64,000 nucleotides of DNA from contig JAFDXL010000002.1 of assembly GCA_018267955.1 (NCBI GenBank), forward strand, positions 248,001-312,000, read 5' to 3'. Within the stretch, counting starts at the first letter, position 1; every line of letters begins with the position of its first letter. The position numbers were made by a program, and so were the translations under genes. Shown in pieces: positions 25,430 to 34,316 of the stretch. The notes under the pieces were generated by a model that was not told the origin of the DNA, ran no database searches, and was given only the letters and a program-made list of their open reading frames with translations. This stretch comes from Bacteroidota bacterium. Its GTDB lineage: Bacteria > Bacteroidota > Bacteroidia > Chitinophagales > Chitinophagaceae.

Positions 25430-26644
25430 CTATCTTTTTATCGGGGTTTGGGATGGCGCTTGTTGTGTAGGACGTTGCGGGGCTGGCTGCGGCCTTGGCT
25501 GAACCTGGGGACGGGACGGGGGCTGCATTTGCGGACGTGGCGCCGGGGACGGTTGTACCTGTGGCCGCGGCGCAGGTTGCTGGCGGGGCGCCTGATAGGG
25601 TTGTACTTGCGGGCGCGGGGCTGGCTGCTGCTGGCGGGGTTCGGGGCTGATGTTTCTTTCCTTTGGCCTTTCCGGTGCAGGCATTTGCGGCCTTTGCACA
25701 GGTTGTTGTCGTGGTTCGGGGTTAATATCTCTATTAGGATTAACGGGATTTTGACGGTCATTTTCTCTTACCGGTTCATTTCCGCGTGGGATATTTTGCG
25801 AGGGATTGCGATGCTCCTCTACCGGCATTGGATGATCCCTATCGATTGGGTCCAAGCTCCTCATTATTTTGGCAGGTGCCGGTTTCAACCTTTCCTGTTC
25901 CACGTAGCTGACACCCGGCCTGAATAGCCTTAGCTGATTTCGGTCTATGCCAGATTCAGCAGGCCTTGCTGCGGGCGTTACATTGTATACACGTACATTC
26001 TCTCTCACGCTTGCCCTTGCTTCTTCTACTGATGGGCCCGTTACGTATACAGTTCGATCTCCCTGCCTGCCGCGCGTATTACGAATGATATTTGTTGTGC
26101 CTATAAATTCAGATTGCCTTGGACTATAAACATAACGATGACGATATAAATGATGCTGCGGTATGAATATCCACCAATTAACGGGGCAGTTATAATCGCC
26201 AAAGGCAAGGGTAACAGAGAACCATGGGCCCAGGGGTGCCCAGCCATAATAGCCTCCGCCAAATCGCCAGCAAACCCATGCGGGTCCCCATTCATAGCCG
26301 GGGATCCATAACCAGCCATACCTATTGCTATATACCCACCTGCCATAATGGAATGGCGCCCAACCCCAAGCATAAGATGATACCCAGGTGTTGCCATAGT
26401 CGGTCATCACCCAATAGCCATTTGTATAATACGGCCTGAAGTCCACATCTACCAGTGGCATCCACACGTAGCCATACTCGGGATCTTCTATCCATTGCCC
26501 ATAGGGACTTAGCTCATCGTAAAATACCTGCATGGAAACAGAGGCAGGAGGTTCCTGCGCATATACCGTATTACGCGCAGGGCTACAGCCTGAAATCAAA
26601 ACGGTGACTATAATATAACTGAGTATTTTACGTAAAGCAGACAT
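25430..26644 (-). CDS. DUF6600-type lipoprotein with proline-rich C-terminal tail
   Basis: A 404-residue exported lipoprotein from the ATG at 26644. The signal ends in the lipobox LISGCS. The core (about 45-190) is the W/Y/G-rich repeat set of DUF6600 proteins: YGQWIEDPEYGYVWMP, GWAPFHYGRWVYSNRYGWLWIPGYEWGPAW. The rest is low-complexity, rich in P, Q and R (QQPAPRPQVQP repeats). Likely anchored in the outer membrane facing the periplasm; function unknown. A longer frame to 26791 would include the regulatory box at 26691 and overlap the P-type ATPase gene, so it is rejected. The proline-rich tail is encoded by GC-rich imperfect repeats. Confidence 0.85.
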   Translation of the reverse strand: MSALRKILSYIIVTVLISGCSPARNTVYAQEPPASVSMQVFYDELSPYGQWIEDPEYGYVWMPLVDVDFRPYYTNGYWVMTDYGNTWVSSYAWGWAPFHYGRWVYSNRYGWLWIPGYEWGPAWVCWRFGGGYYGWAPLGPWFSVTLAFGDYNCPVNWWIFIPQHHLYRHRYVYSPRQSEFIGTTNIIRNTRGRQGDRTVYVTGPSVEEARASVRENVRVYNVTPAARPAESGIDRNQLRLFRPGVSYVEQERLKPAPAKIMRSLDPIDRDHPMPVEEHRNPSQNIPRGNEPVRENDRQNPVNPNRDINPEPRQQPVQRPQMPAPERPKERNISPEPRQQQPAPRPQVQPYQAPRQQPAPRPQVQPSPAPRPQMQPPSRPQVQPRPQPAPQRPTQQAPSQTPIKR

Positions 26645-26660
26645 ATACCAAAGTTTGCAG

Positions 26661-26724
26661 CAAGGTATTGCGAAGTATATGCCATTAAAATGATAAGCGT
26701 CAGGTATCTTAATGACAGTAATTA
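26661..26724. promoter_or_regulatory. Paired-box promoter of the DUF6600 lipoprotein gene
   Basis: Exact box TGATAAGCGTCA (26691-26702) and, 22 bp away, the near-match TGACAGTAATTA (26713-26724). A weak -7-like TACCTTG (complement of 26661-26667) lies 23 bp from the exact box. Confidence 0.7.
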
Positions 26725-26729
26725 ACCGA

Positions 26730-29219
26730 TCAGCGCCGCCTGAATATTTTATACACCTCGAACCATATAACGGAGATGAATGCGGCTGCAAGGCAAACTA
26801 TCAATTGGCTAATGCCCGGCGCTGAAAGTTTGAAAAAACCTGCCAATACCGGTGTATAAAAAATACCTGCGCTAAGAGCAATGGTGATCATAAGCATACC
26901 GGTCAGCAGGTTGTTCCGGTAACGGAACATTTCAAAAACAGAGTAATAAAACGATCGATTGACTACTGTGAGGAATATATTGGCAAATATCAGTGTGGCA
27001 AATACCATAGTACGTGTAACCGTTTCATCGTATCCGCTACGAAGGCTATATAGATAAATACCAATTGTGGCGATGGTGATACCAAGGCCCTGGAATATAC
27101 TGAGTGTAAGTTCTTTGAAATTAAAAAACGTATCGGTCATGGTGCGGGGCGCACGCAGCATTGCATTCCTTTCAATGGGTTCGTTCTCATAAATGATAGA
27201 ACAGGTGGGCCCCATGATCAGCTCGAGAAAGATGACATGTACCGGTGTAAAAACAGAAGGGTAACGCCATCCTAATATAGATGGTATAGCCACGGTGAGT
27301 ATAATGGGAATATGGATGGATATGATATATTGGATAGCTTTTTTCAGGTTGGTATAGATGCGTCTGCCCATAGCTACCGCGATAACCATCTTCCCAAAAT
27401 CATCATCAGTAATAATAAGCGATGATGCCTGCCGGGCTATCTCAGACCCGCGGCCACCCATAGCGATGCCAATATGTGCAGCCTTCAAAGCAGGCCCATC
27501 GTTCACGCCATCGCCCGTCATTCCTACAATCTCTCCTTGTTCCTTCAGGCTATTCACTACCCTTAACTTCATCTCTGGAAACATACGGGCGAAAATATTG
27601 TTAGATTTTACGAGTGTACTGAAAGATACCTCGTCTGCATCTGCCATTTCTGCCCCTGTTATTACGCGGTCGCTTCCGCTAAAATGAAGTTGCTGTGCTA
27701 TCGCTGTTGTTGTAGCCGGATTATCGCCGGTAATGATCTTTACTTTTATGCCCGCAGCATATAGTTGTTTTAAAACTGCCTCCATATTTTTTCTCGGAGG
27801 ATCGTAAAAGCCAACCAGCCCCAGGAACCTGAAATTAAATTCCTGCTGAGTTTCCGGGAAATTGTTTCCTGGATGCTCCGCTACTGCAACCCCTAATACC
27901 CGCAAGCCGGATCTAGCCATCTCGTTATTTACTGCCAATATTTTCTCTTTTTCAGCAGGTGCCAGGTTCGAATATTTTACGATGGCTTCCGGTGCGCCTT
28001 TTGCGGCAATAATGCGCTTCCCATCTTTGTTTTCAAAGATATGCGTCATCATTGGGGGCTTACCTCCTAATGGGTACTCATGTATTTTCTGATATAGTAA
28101 ACGTTCGTCCGGTAACCATTTTATATACGCTTCATGCAGTGCTTTTTCCATGGGGTCGAACGGCACCGTTTCGCTGGCCCACATGGCAATATTGATCACT
28201 TCTAAAGAGGAGGGGTTGTTCCAGCCTGTGTTTGTTTTGATCGTACCGGATTCCATATCAAAGACGCTGTGCAGTTCCATCCTGTTCTCTGTGATGGTAC
28301 CGGTTTTATCGGCACATAAAACTGTAGCCGCACCAAGAGATTCCACCGTGCCTGTTTCCTTCACTATTATACCATGCTTCATCAACCGCATAGCGCCTAT
28401 TGCCATAAATACGGTAAATGCAACCGGTATCTCTTCGGGCAATACAGACATGGCTATCGTAAGCCCTTTAAGGAGGCTTTGCAGTAAGTTACCATCACGT
28501 AAATAATTAATGCCCCATATCAGCAGGAATATAACGACACCAACCGCGGCCATTTTTCGCACAAAAGAACTAATCTGCAGTTGCAGCGGTGTTTTAGGCT
28601 TTGCCACATCTTTTATAGACAAGCCAATTTGCCCCAGCCGGGTATGGATACCAATTTGCGTAACTTCGAACACACATTGCCCGCTCTCTACAAGGGTACC
28701 GCTATATACTTTACTATCACCATTGCCAATATCCTTTACTACTCCAAATGCTTCACCCGTAAGTATAGACTCGTTTACTACAAAATCATTGCATTGCTTT
28801 ACCGCACCATCTGCGGGTATCAGTTCACCTTCTGACGCTACTACATAATCGCCCACTACTATATCTTCGGATGGCAATTTTACGACTTGCCCGTCACGTA
28901 TTACGGTAACGCTTGGCTGGCTATACTTTTGTAAAGCATCCAATGCTTTACGGCTTCGCCTGTCCTGGTAGAAAGAGATAGCTGACACTACAATAATGGC
29001 ACCAAGCATGAACCATGCTTCCGACAAATCACCAAGAATAAAATAGATAGCAGAACATGCCAGCAATAGCAGGAACATTGGCTCTGTAACCGCATCTTTC
29101 AGCGTTTGCCAAAAGGCTGCATTGCTCTTATCCTCTATCTTGTTAACGCCATAAGCTTCCCTCGCGCGGTCTACTTCGCCCGCTGTTAGACCTTTAAATG
29201 GAAATGGATTTGCAGGCAT
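26730..29219 (-). CDS. Cation-transporting P-type ATPase (P2, calcium-ATPase-like)
   Basis: An 829-residue ion pump of the P2 type. Visible in order: an N-terminal cation-ATPase domain (GLTAGEVDRAREAYGVNKIE), actuator with LTGEA, M4 motif PEEIP near residue 259, phosphorylation site DKTGT with D near 301, nucleotide-binding region with KGAPEAI, hinge GDGVNDGPAL near 567, and four C-terminal membrane spans. Calcium is the likely ion, but PEEIP is not the classic PEGLP, so magnesium or another cation is possible. The gene starts five bases after the acetyl-CoA hydrolase gene and shares its paired-box promoter. Confidence 0.9.
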   Translation of the reverse strand: MPANPFPFKGLTAGEVDRAREAYGVNKIEDKSNAAFWQTLKDAVTEPMFLLLLACSAIYFILGDLSEAWFMLGAIIVVSAISFYQDRRSRKALDALQKYSQPSVTVIRDGQVVKLPSEDIVVGDYVVASEGELIPADGAVKQCNDFVVNESILTGEAFGVVKDIGNGDSKVYSGTLVESGQCVFEVTQIGIHTRLGQIGLSIKDVAKPKTPLQLQISSFVRKMAAVGVVIFLLIWGINYLRDGNLLQSLLKGLTIAMSVLPEEIPVAFTVFMAIGAMRLMKHGIIVKETGTVESLGAATVLCADKTGTITENRMELHSVFDMESGTIKTNTGWNNPSSLEVINIAMWASETVPFDPMEKALHEAYIKWLPDERLLYQKIHEYPLGGKPPMMTHIFENKDGKRIIAAKGAPEAIVKYSNLAPAEKEKILAVNNEMARSGLRVLGVAVAEHPGNNFPETQQEFNFRFLGLVGFYDPPRKNMEAVLKQLYAAGIKVKIITGDNPATTTAIAQQLHFSGSDRVITGAEMADADEVSFSTLVKSNNIFARMFPEMKLRVVNSLKEQGEIVGMTGDGVNDGPALKAAHIGIAMGGRGSEIARQASSLIITDDDFGKMVIAVAMGRRIYTNLKKAIQYIISIHIPIILTVAIPSILGWRYPSVFTPVHVIFLELIMGPTCSIIYENEPIERNAMLRAPRTMTDTFFNFKELTLSIFQGLGITIATIGIYLYSLRSGYDETVTRTMVFATLIFANIFLTVVNRSFYYSVFEMFRYRNNLLTGMLMITIALSAGIFYTPVLAGFFKLSAPGISQLIVCLAAAFISVIWFEVYKIFRRR

Positions 29220-29224
29220 AGTTT

Positions 29225-30502
29225 CTATTGCTTAAATCGCTCATAGCACGCCCTTTCTAAAGCCTCCCTATGATCGGGATGGGCAATGCTGATAAGTAAT
29301 TTAGCTCTTTGTTCCATATTTTTCCCATAAAGATTTACTACACCATATTCTGTAACCACATAATGTACATGTCCCCTCGTCGTTACTACACCCGCACCAT
29401 TCTTTAAGAAAGGAACGATACGCGATATTCCTGAATTGGTGACCGACGGAATAGCGATAATGGGTTTGCCACCTTCTGAAAGTGAAGCCCCACGCATAAA
29501 ATCCATCTGCCCGCCAATGCCGGAGAATTGATAGGTACCTATAGAGTCGGCACATATCTGTCCGGTAAGATCTATTTCTATTGCACTGTTAATTGCTACT
29601 GCTTTAGGATTGGTACGTATCACGTCGCTATCATTCACATAGGCAACATCCATAAAAGAAACAGAAGGGTTATCATCTACGAAATCGTACACTTTTTTTG
29701 TCCCCAACGTAAAGGTGGTAACTATTTTGCCGGGCCTTACCGTTTTGTATTCATTCGTGATCACTCCTTTCTCTACCAAAGGAATAATACCATCTGAGAA
29801 CATCTCTGTATGGATGCCCAGCCCTTTGTGGCAATCGAGCCAACTAAGTACAGCGTCGGGTATGCTGCCAATACCCATTTGCAATGTAGACCTGTCTTCT
29901 ATAAGGGATGCTACATGCTTGCCAATTAACGTAGTCCGTTCATCTTTTTTAGAACCATAATCTACTTCCGGCAATGCTACATCTTCCCATACCATAGCAT
30001 CCAATTTAGAAACGTGTACCTGCCCATCTCCGTGGGTGCGGGGCATTTTAGGATTTACCTGGGCAATGATCTTTTTTGCTGTCCTGACAGCGCTGAGGGC
30101 GGCATCTATCGATGTGCCCAGTGTACAGTACCCATGCTTATCGGGCGGTGACACATGAATCAATGCAACATCAAGCGGCAGAAAACCTTTTTTAAACATT
30201 TGTGGTATCTCGCTAAGGAACACAGGCACATAATCCCCCGCTCCGGAATTGACCCATTCGCGCACATTGGCCGATACAAAAAGGGAGTTGAGCCTAAAAC
30301 TGTTTTTTATCTCGGGAGTATTCCAATTGATCTCGCCCTGCAGGCTTATAGATACTAATTCTACCCCTTTTACCTTGCCGGCGCGAGCCAACAACGCATT
30401 TAATAATTTCAAAGGTGTGGCCGCGCTGCCATGTACAAATACCCTGCTATTATCCGGTATATGCTGCACTGCCTCTTCGGCAGTTGTGTAGTTAAAATTC
30501 AT
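29225..30502 (-). CDS. Acetyl-CoA hydrolase / CoA-transferase family protein
   Basis: A 425-residue enzyme of the acetyl-CoA hydrolase/4-hydroxybutyrate CoA-transferase family, which moves or releases CoA from acyl-CoA, allowing acetate formation during fermentation. Seen: the N-terminal Rossmann-like start RVFVHGSAATPLKLLNAL, the motif LQMGIGSIPDAVLSWL, the catalytic-glutamate region HTEMFSDGIIPLVEKG and the C-terminal SGIGGQMDFMRGASLSEGGKP. The start at 30502 is chosen; a start at 30565 would place the coding region across the regulatory box and -7 element. It heads an operon with a P-type ATPase. Acetate overflow fits the low-oxygen theme of the neighbourhood. Confidence 0.9.
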   Translation of the reverse strand: MNFNYTTAEEAVQHIPDNSRVFVHGSAATPLKLLNALLARAGKVKGVELVSISLQGEINWNTPEIKNSFRLNSLFVSANVREWVNSGAGDYVPVFLSEIPQMFKKGFLPLDVALIHVSPPDKHGYCTLGTSIDAALSAVRTAKKIIAQVNPKMPRTHGDGQVHVSKLDAMVWEDVALPEVDYGSKKDERTTLIGKHVASLIEDRSTLQMGIGSIPDAVLSWLDCHKGLGIHTEMFSDGIIPLVEKGVITNEYKTVRPGKIVTTFTLGTKKVYDFVDDNPSVSFMDVAYVNDSDVIRTNPKAVAINSAIEIDLTGQICADSIGTYQFSGIGGQMDFMRGASLSEGGKPIIAIPSVTNSGISRIVPFLKNGAGVVTTRGHVHYVVTEYGVVNLYGKNMEQRAKLLISIAHPDHREALERACYERFKQ

Positions 30503-30507
30503 AAAAG

Positions 30508-30602
30508 CAAAATTAGATACAGCCGGCCCGGAGAAACTGACCACAATCATTATTTGAGTATACAATGGTCATATTAGTTGTATGTGCACAGAAATAATTT
30601 TG
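30508..30602. promoter_or_regulatory. Divergent paired-box promoter, acetyl-CoA hydrolase operon / small helical protein pair
   Basis: Exact box TGACCACAATCA (30538-30549); 22 bp on, the half-match ATACAATGGTCA (30560-30571). Leftward -7 element TAATTTTG (complement of 30508-30515) at 22 bp, rightward TAATTTTG (30595-30602) at 23 bp. Confidence 0.82.
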
Positions 30603-30615
30603 GTTTTTACCCAAT

Positions 30616-31086
30616 ATGAAAAAGTCCATTACCGGCCATAAATATGATAAAGTTACCATATCGGAATTGTCTCATCAATTCCATTTGGATTATTACTGTA
30701 TCATATCTGCCATGTACCGTGAGGCACAAAATGGACTTGCTGAGCTGAAGCGCATTGACATTGGACAGGCCGTTGAACCCTATACAAAGAAGTGTGAAGA
30801 ATTGCTGCAAGGGGTGAACTATTATATGATAAACAGGCAGGAGCTGATGTGCGGAAACAAAAAAGCGGAAGTGCATAATTCTTACCTGATAAGCCTAAAG
30901 CAGGCATTAAAAGAATTAAAGAACCTGGAACATGAAATTAAAGCCATTACAACACACCTATATTGCAATCTTGCATTCCACCCTCTGTGTTCCTCTTTGC
31001 AGAGAGTGATCGCATTGACGGATGCCTTATTGAAGGAGCTCATCATTTTTGAAAAAAGGCTTCTTAATATCCAACAAACTCATTAA
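30616..31086 (+). CDS. Uncharacterised helical protein with scattered His/Cys
   Basis: A 156-residue, almost fully helical soluble protein. It begins MKKSITGHKYDKVTISELSHQFHLDYY and holds several cysteines (KKCEELLQ, LMCGNKK, LYCNLAFHPLCSSLQ) and a long predicted helix pair (SLKQALKELKNLEHEIKAITTHLY). A four-helix bundle is plausible, perhaps metal-binding, but no known signature is complete. It stands directly downstream of a clean paired-box promoter (TAATTTTG ends 14 bases before its start) and is followed by a second small helical gene. Confidence 0.75.
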   Translation: MKKSITGHKYDKVTISELSHQFHLDYYCIISAMYREAQNGLAELKRIDIGQAVEPYTKKCEELLQGVNYYMINRQELMCGNKKAEVHNSYLISLKQALKELKNLEHEIKAITTHLYCNLAFHPLCSSLQRVIALTDALLKELIIFEKRLLNIQQTH

Positions 31087-31104
31087 TTGATTTAGTAAAA
31101 ACAC

Positions 31105-31455
31105 ATGATTGACAATAGCGAGAAATATAGCTATGAGATAAAAGGGTGGATACGGACACTAGACTATCTGCAACAAGAGAATATCCATATGAAAAACCAG
31201 ATATCGGATATCCTTTCGCTTAATGCTGCACCCAATGTTTTAGACAGAATAGAACAGTACAACAATCTATTTCTGAATAAGGATACGGTTATAGCTTTTT
31301 TACGCAGAGACATAAAAAAACTCCAGGAGAATAATTTATCTCCTGAAGAATTTCATAAAAAACGTATCACTTTAAGGTATGATATGGAAAAGATGGAAAA
31401 GGAATTCGGCAACCTGAAATATAATTTCACTAATTATATTCACGAGGTGCTTTAG
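31105..31455 (+). CDS. Small coiled-coil protein, paralogue of the gene at 33802
   Basis: A 116-residue helical protein. Its first half, IKGWIRTLDYLQQENIHMKNQISDIL with APNVLDRIEQYNNLF, aligns with NDWIRALDFYKQELNILKSRLSEIA and AADVLKQVEHFENAF of the protein encoded at 33802-34185, so the two are paralogues. Both are predicted antiparallel coiled coils. It follows the 156-residue gene by 18 bases and its last bases overlap the stop of the converging response-regulator gene by four bases. No known function. Confidence 0.75.
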   Translation: MIDNSEKYSYEIKGWIRTLDYLQQENIHMKNQISDILSLNAAPNVLDRIEQYNNLFLNKDTVIAFLRRDIKKLQENNLSPEEFHKKRITLRYDMEKMEKEFGNLKYNFTNYIHEVL

Positions 31456-32510
31456 TTTACCAAATTGCGCAGTTTCTTTTCATCCAGCACTACTATATCG
31501 CCCTTTACGATATCAATTAACTTCTCTTCTTTAAAATCGCTGAGCGTGCGTATCAGGGATTCTTTGGCGGTGCCTGCTATTGTGGCAAGATTATCGCGGC
31601 TGATATCTATGTAAAACGGCTGCTTGCTGCCATTAGAATATTTCTCTGACACTGTGATAATTGCATTGGCAACCTTTTTCCTGAGAGAATTGTACGCCAG
31701 CCCCAATAGTTGTTGTTCTTTTTCCGATACATTCTTTGCAAGCAGTTCCACTATCTTCTTCATCGCATCGGGGTTCTTACTCAACAGATCTTCAAACGTA
31801 TCACGCGGTATTACAGCTATCTCACAATCTTCCATCGTTTCAGCGGTATCCTTATAGGGCGTATGCTCTAAAATAGGAACATAACCGAAGAAATCGCCCT
31901 CATGATATATAGCAGTTACCAATTCTTTGCCATCGTCATTGGTACGGTAGGTTTTCACTTTCCCTTTATCTATGTAAAACAACCTTACAGCATGGTTGCC
32001 CTCGCTATAAATAACCTGTTTCTTTTTAAACTTGTTAATATGCCCTTCTTCGGCAAACGCATCTAATATGTTTTTACCTCCGGAATAACTGATGATGGCA
32101 CTTAACCCTTCGATACCATGCCCTACATCTTTTTTCAGTAAGTCGCTTTTCCTGAGCCTGCTCTCGATAGCCTTTAGCACTTCGGTGCTGTTAAATGGTT
32201 TGGTGATATAATCATCCGCGCCTAATTCCATTCCCCTTCGTACATCGGCCCTTTCGGTCTTTGCGGTTAGAAATATAAAAGGTACGTTTTGCGTTGCAGG
32301 GTTGTTTTGAATCATATGGATCACTCCATAGCCATCCAGATCGGGCATCATGATATCGCAAAGGATGATATCGGGTGTGGACTCAAACGCAAATGCAACA
32401 CCCTGTTTACCTCCTTCTGCCTTCATTACCTTATAGCCAGACAGCTCCAGTATTTCGGCCAGGTTTTCCCTGATATTTATATTGTCTTCTATTAATAAAA
32501 TAGTCTTCAT
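31452..32510 (-). CDS. Response regulator with receiver, cyclic-nucleotide-binding and Crp-type HTH domains
   Basis: A 352-residue hybrid regulator from the ATG at 32510. Residues 1-120 form a CheY-like receiver: acidic pair ED near 8-9, phospho-acceptor D52 in LCDIMMPDLDG, the T in FLTAK and the K in TKPFN. Residues about 145-260 are a cNMP-binding jelly roll (VIYSEGNHAVRLFYIDKGKVKTY, GDFFGYVPIL), and the C-terminus is a Crp HTH with recognition helix region GTAKESLIRTLSDF (E-S-x2-R pattern suited to a TGA half-site). One base separates it from the upstream histidine kinase gene, so the two form a two-component pair. It is a leading candidate for the protein that binds the TGA-N6-TCA boxes; its own operon lacks them. 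Confidence 0.92.
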   Translation of the reverse strand: MKTILLIEDNINIRENLAEILELSGYKVMKAEGGKQGVAFAFESTPDIILCDIMMPDLDGYGVIHMIQNNPATQNVPFIFLTAKTERADVRRGMELGADDYITKPFNSTEVLKAIESRLRKSDLLKKDVGHGIEGLSAIISYSGGKNILDAFAEEGHINKFKKKQVIYSEGNHAVRLFYIDKGKVKTYRTNDDGKELVTAIYHEGDFFGYVPILEHTPYKDTAETMEDCEIAVIPRDTFEDLLSKNPDAMKKIVELLAKNVSEKEQQLLGLAYNSLRKKVANAIITVSEKYSNGSKQPFYIDISRDNLATIAGTAKESLIRTLSDFKEEKLIDIVKGDIVVLDEKKLRNLVN

Positions 32511-32511
32511 A

Positions 32512-33663
32512 CTATTGACGATTTGGTTGGAATTCCACAATAAATTCTGTTCCTTCTCCAAGAGAACTTTTGCATTTTATAGTCCCGTTAAGCAGTTCGG
32601 CATATTTGGCTACAATGTGCAGGCCAAGCCCGGTACCTTCTATATTTATCACATTTGACCCACGGAAGAAACGCTCAAATAAATGCTCCTGATCTTCCTC
32701 CGAAATACCAACCCCCTGGTCTTTAACAGATAATGTCAATACTCCGTTTATAAGAGATGTGCGAACAGTAATTATTGTACCCTCATCAGAGAACTTCATG
32801 GCATTGGATACCAGGTTCATGAGGATATGCTTTAACAATGCCGGGTCCTGCATGATCAATTCATCACCGGTGTGCTGATAATCGATGGACTGACCTTTTT
32901 TAAGAATGGTGGTTAATTCTGACAAGAAATCTTCTGTAAGCTCCTTCAAATTGAGCTCAGATACTTTCACTTGTATCTTGCCTTCCTCTATCTTACCAAC
33001 AGATAAGAAATCATCGAGAATATCCGTAAGCAGGTTTACCGAAGATACAATCCGCTGTATATGTCTTTCCCGCTTGGGCTGGTCTTCTGCCTGTGTGTAT
33101 TGAGAAACAAGATAGGCCGAGGACCAGATAGTACTTAATGGCGTCCTGAATTCGTGCGAAGCCATGGAAACAAACCTTGATTTTAACTCATTCAGGTCTT
33201 TCTCCTTTGCCAGCGCTTCCTCCAGAGAATGCGTACGTTCTTTTACTTTCTGCTCTAATTCTTCGTTCAGCTTCAGCAACGCCTTTTCTGATTCTTTACG
33301 AGAGGTAATATCAATAATAAAGGCTACACTAAACCTCCCTTCTGAGGTTTCATAGGTGCTGAGGCTGACTTCTACCGGAAATTCAGAACCATCTTTGCGC
33401 CTGCCGTGCAGATCTAGCCCAATACCCATGGGCCTGTTATGCGGGTTATGATTGTGAAAATGATCGCGATGCTGCTCGTGGCGATTTTTATAACGCTGGG
33501 GTATCAGGATTTCGATCTTTTTCCCATAAATCTCGTCCTTTTCGTATCCAAACTGATTGAGGGCATACTCGTTTACATAAACCATTTGCCCATTGGCATC
33601 AACAGCGATGATGCCAATGGCGGCGTTATTAAAGAGGGCAAATTCAAAATATCTCCGGTCCAC
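32512..33663 (-). CDS. PAS-domain histidine kinase
   Basis: A 383-residue soluble sensor kinase. The PAS domain fills residues 1-120 (FNNAAIGIIAVDANGQMVYVNEYAL, GRRKDGSEFPVEVSLS); it is followed by a coiled-coil linker, the HisKA helix with SMASHEFRTPLS (H170 as phosphorylation site) and a HATPase_c domain (N-box LMNLVSNAMKFS, G1 VKDQGVGISEED, G2 GTGLGLHIV). No membrane span is seen, so the signal is sensed in the cytoplasm; a histidine-rich stretch RHEQHRDHFHNHNPH (61-75) within the PAS region is odd and might bind metal or haem. The partner regulator starts one base after its stop. Confidence 0.93.
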   Translation of the reverse strand: MDRRYFEFALFNNAAIGIIAVDANGQMVYVNEYALNQFGYEKDEIYGKKIEILIPQRYKNRHEQHRDHFHNHNPHNRPMGIGLDLHGRRKDGSEFPVEVSLSTYETSEGRFSVAFIIDITSRKESEKALLKLNEELEQKVKERTHSLEEALAKEKDLNELKSRFVSMASHEFRTPLSTIWSSAYLVSQYTQAEDQPKRERHIQRIVSSVNLLTDILDDFLSVGKIEEGKIQVKVSELNLKELTEDFLSELTTILKKGQSIDYQHTGDELIMQDPALLKHILMNLVSNAMKFSDEGTIITVRTSLINGVLTLSVKDQGVGISEEDQEHLFERFFRGSNVINIEGTGLGLHIVAKYAELLNGTIKCKSSLGEGTEFIVEFQPNRQ

Positions 33664-33733
33664 ATGGTAATTTGTAGTACTAAATTAATACTTCAATTGA
33701 TTTAAAGCAAAATACTTAACGTACAAATAATCA

Positions 33734-33770
33734 GGCCCTGGATATCACGGGAAACGTTAAATCCAGGGCC
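33734..33770 (-). terminator. Long-loop hairpin after the small coiled-coil gene
   Basis: Perfect 10-bp arms GGCCCTGGAT / ATCCAGGGCC with a 17-base loop, then a T-rich stretch on the minus strand. It lies past the stop of the gene at 33802. Confidence 0.6.
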
Positions 33771-33801
33771 GCTAAGGAAAGTTGCTGTTATTGCGATCAA
33801 A

Positions 33802-34185
33802 CTACATCCAGTCTGCCGAAAACTGGGTAAACTGATGTCTCAATTCATTGATCGCCTTTTCTTCAGCCGTAAATCGTTCATGAAGGTTATTATGCTGCGT
33901 CAGTAAAGCAGCATCAATATACCCGGCTTTAGATTCCAGCAGCTGGTTACCAATGCTTACTACATTCAGGTGAACATCGTGATTCAGACGATCTATATTA
34001 TCGCGCTGCACTTTAAAGGCGTTCTCAAAATGCTCTACCTGTTTCAACACATCAGCAGCTGAGTTTTTACCGGCAATCTCAGATAACCTGCTTTTCAAAA
34101 TATTCAGCTCCTGCTTATAAAAATCTAATGCCCTTATCCAGTCATTATGTGCGTTGTTTACGTGCGTAATACTTATTTTTTTCAT
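33802..34185 (-). CDS. Small coiled-coil protein, paralogue of the gene at 31105
   Basis: A 127-residue helical protein with no recognised family. The N-terminal half matches its paralogue (NDWIRALDFYKQELNILKSRLSEI; AADVLKQVEHFENAF); the second half carries HLNVVSIGNQLLES and KAINELRHQFTQFSADWM. No signal peptide or membrane span. The gene stands alone with a paired-box promoter shared with the divergent L,D-transpeptidase gene. Two paralogues in one regulon near the kinase/regulator pair suggest a role in the stress response, but nothing more specific can be read. Confidence 0.75.
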   Translation of the reverse strand: MKKISITHVNNAHNDWIRALDFYKQELNILKSRLSEIAGKNSAADVLKQVEHFENAFKVQRDNIDRLNHDVHLNVVSIGNQLLESKAGYIDAALLTQHNNLHERFTAEEKAINELRHQFTQFSADWM

Positions 34186-34216
34186 GTTTAATGATTTTTA
34201 CTATTTCAATGTGACG

Positions 34217-34312
34217 TAAAACTATACGTCGACCGTTTGACAGTTTATGACTGCTGTCATATCAATACATGAGTGTCATCATCTCCTATTCCCGTTTATG
34301 ATAAGATTTTTG
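34217..34312. promoter_or_regulatory. Divergent paired-box promoter, coiled-coil protein / L,D-transpeptidase
   Basis: Boxes TGACTGCTGTCA (34248-34259) and TGAGTGTCATCA (34270-34281), 22 bp apart. TAGTTTTA (complement of 34217-34224) and GATTTTTG (34305-34312) each lie 23 bp outside. The right element ends only four bases before the ATG at 34317. Confidence 0.82.
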
Positions 34313-34316
34313 CCGT

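Noticed and set aside
25430..25740. Imperfect GC-rich repeats as a mobile or CRISPR-like array
   Set aside because: They encode the proline/glutamine/arginine-rich tail of the DUF6600 lipoprotein in frame, with unequal unit length and no spacer structure.
31105..31455. Apparent four-base overlap with the converging regulator gene as sign of a wrong frame
   Set aside because: Both reading frames are well supported by family or paralogue likeness; short 3' overlaps of converging genes are common here.
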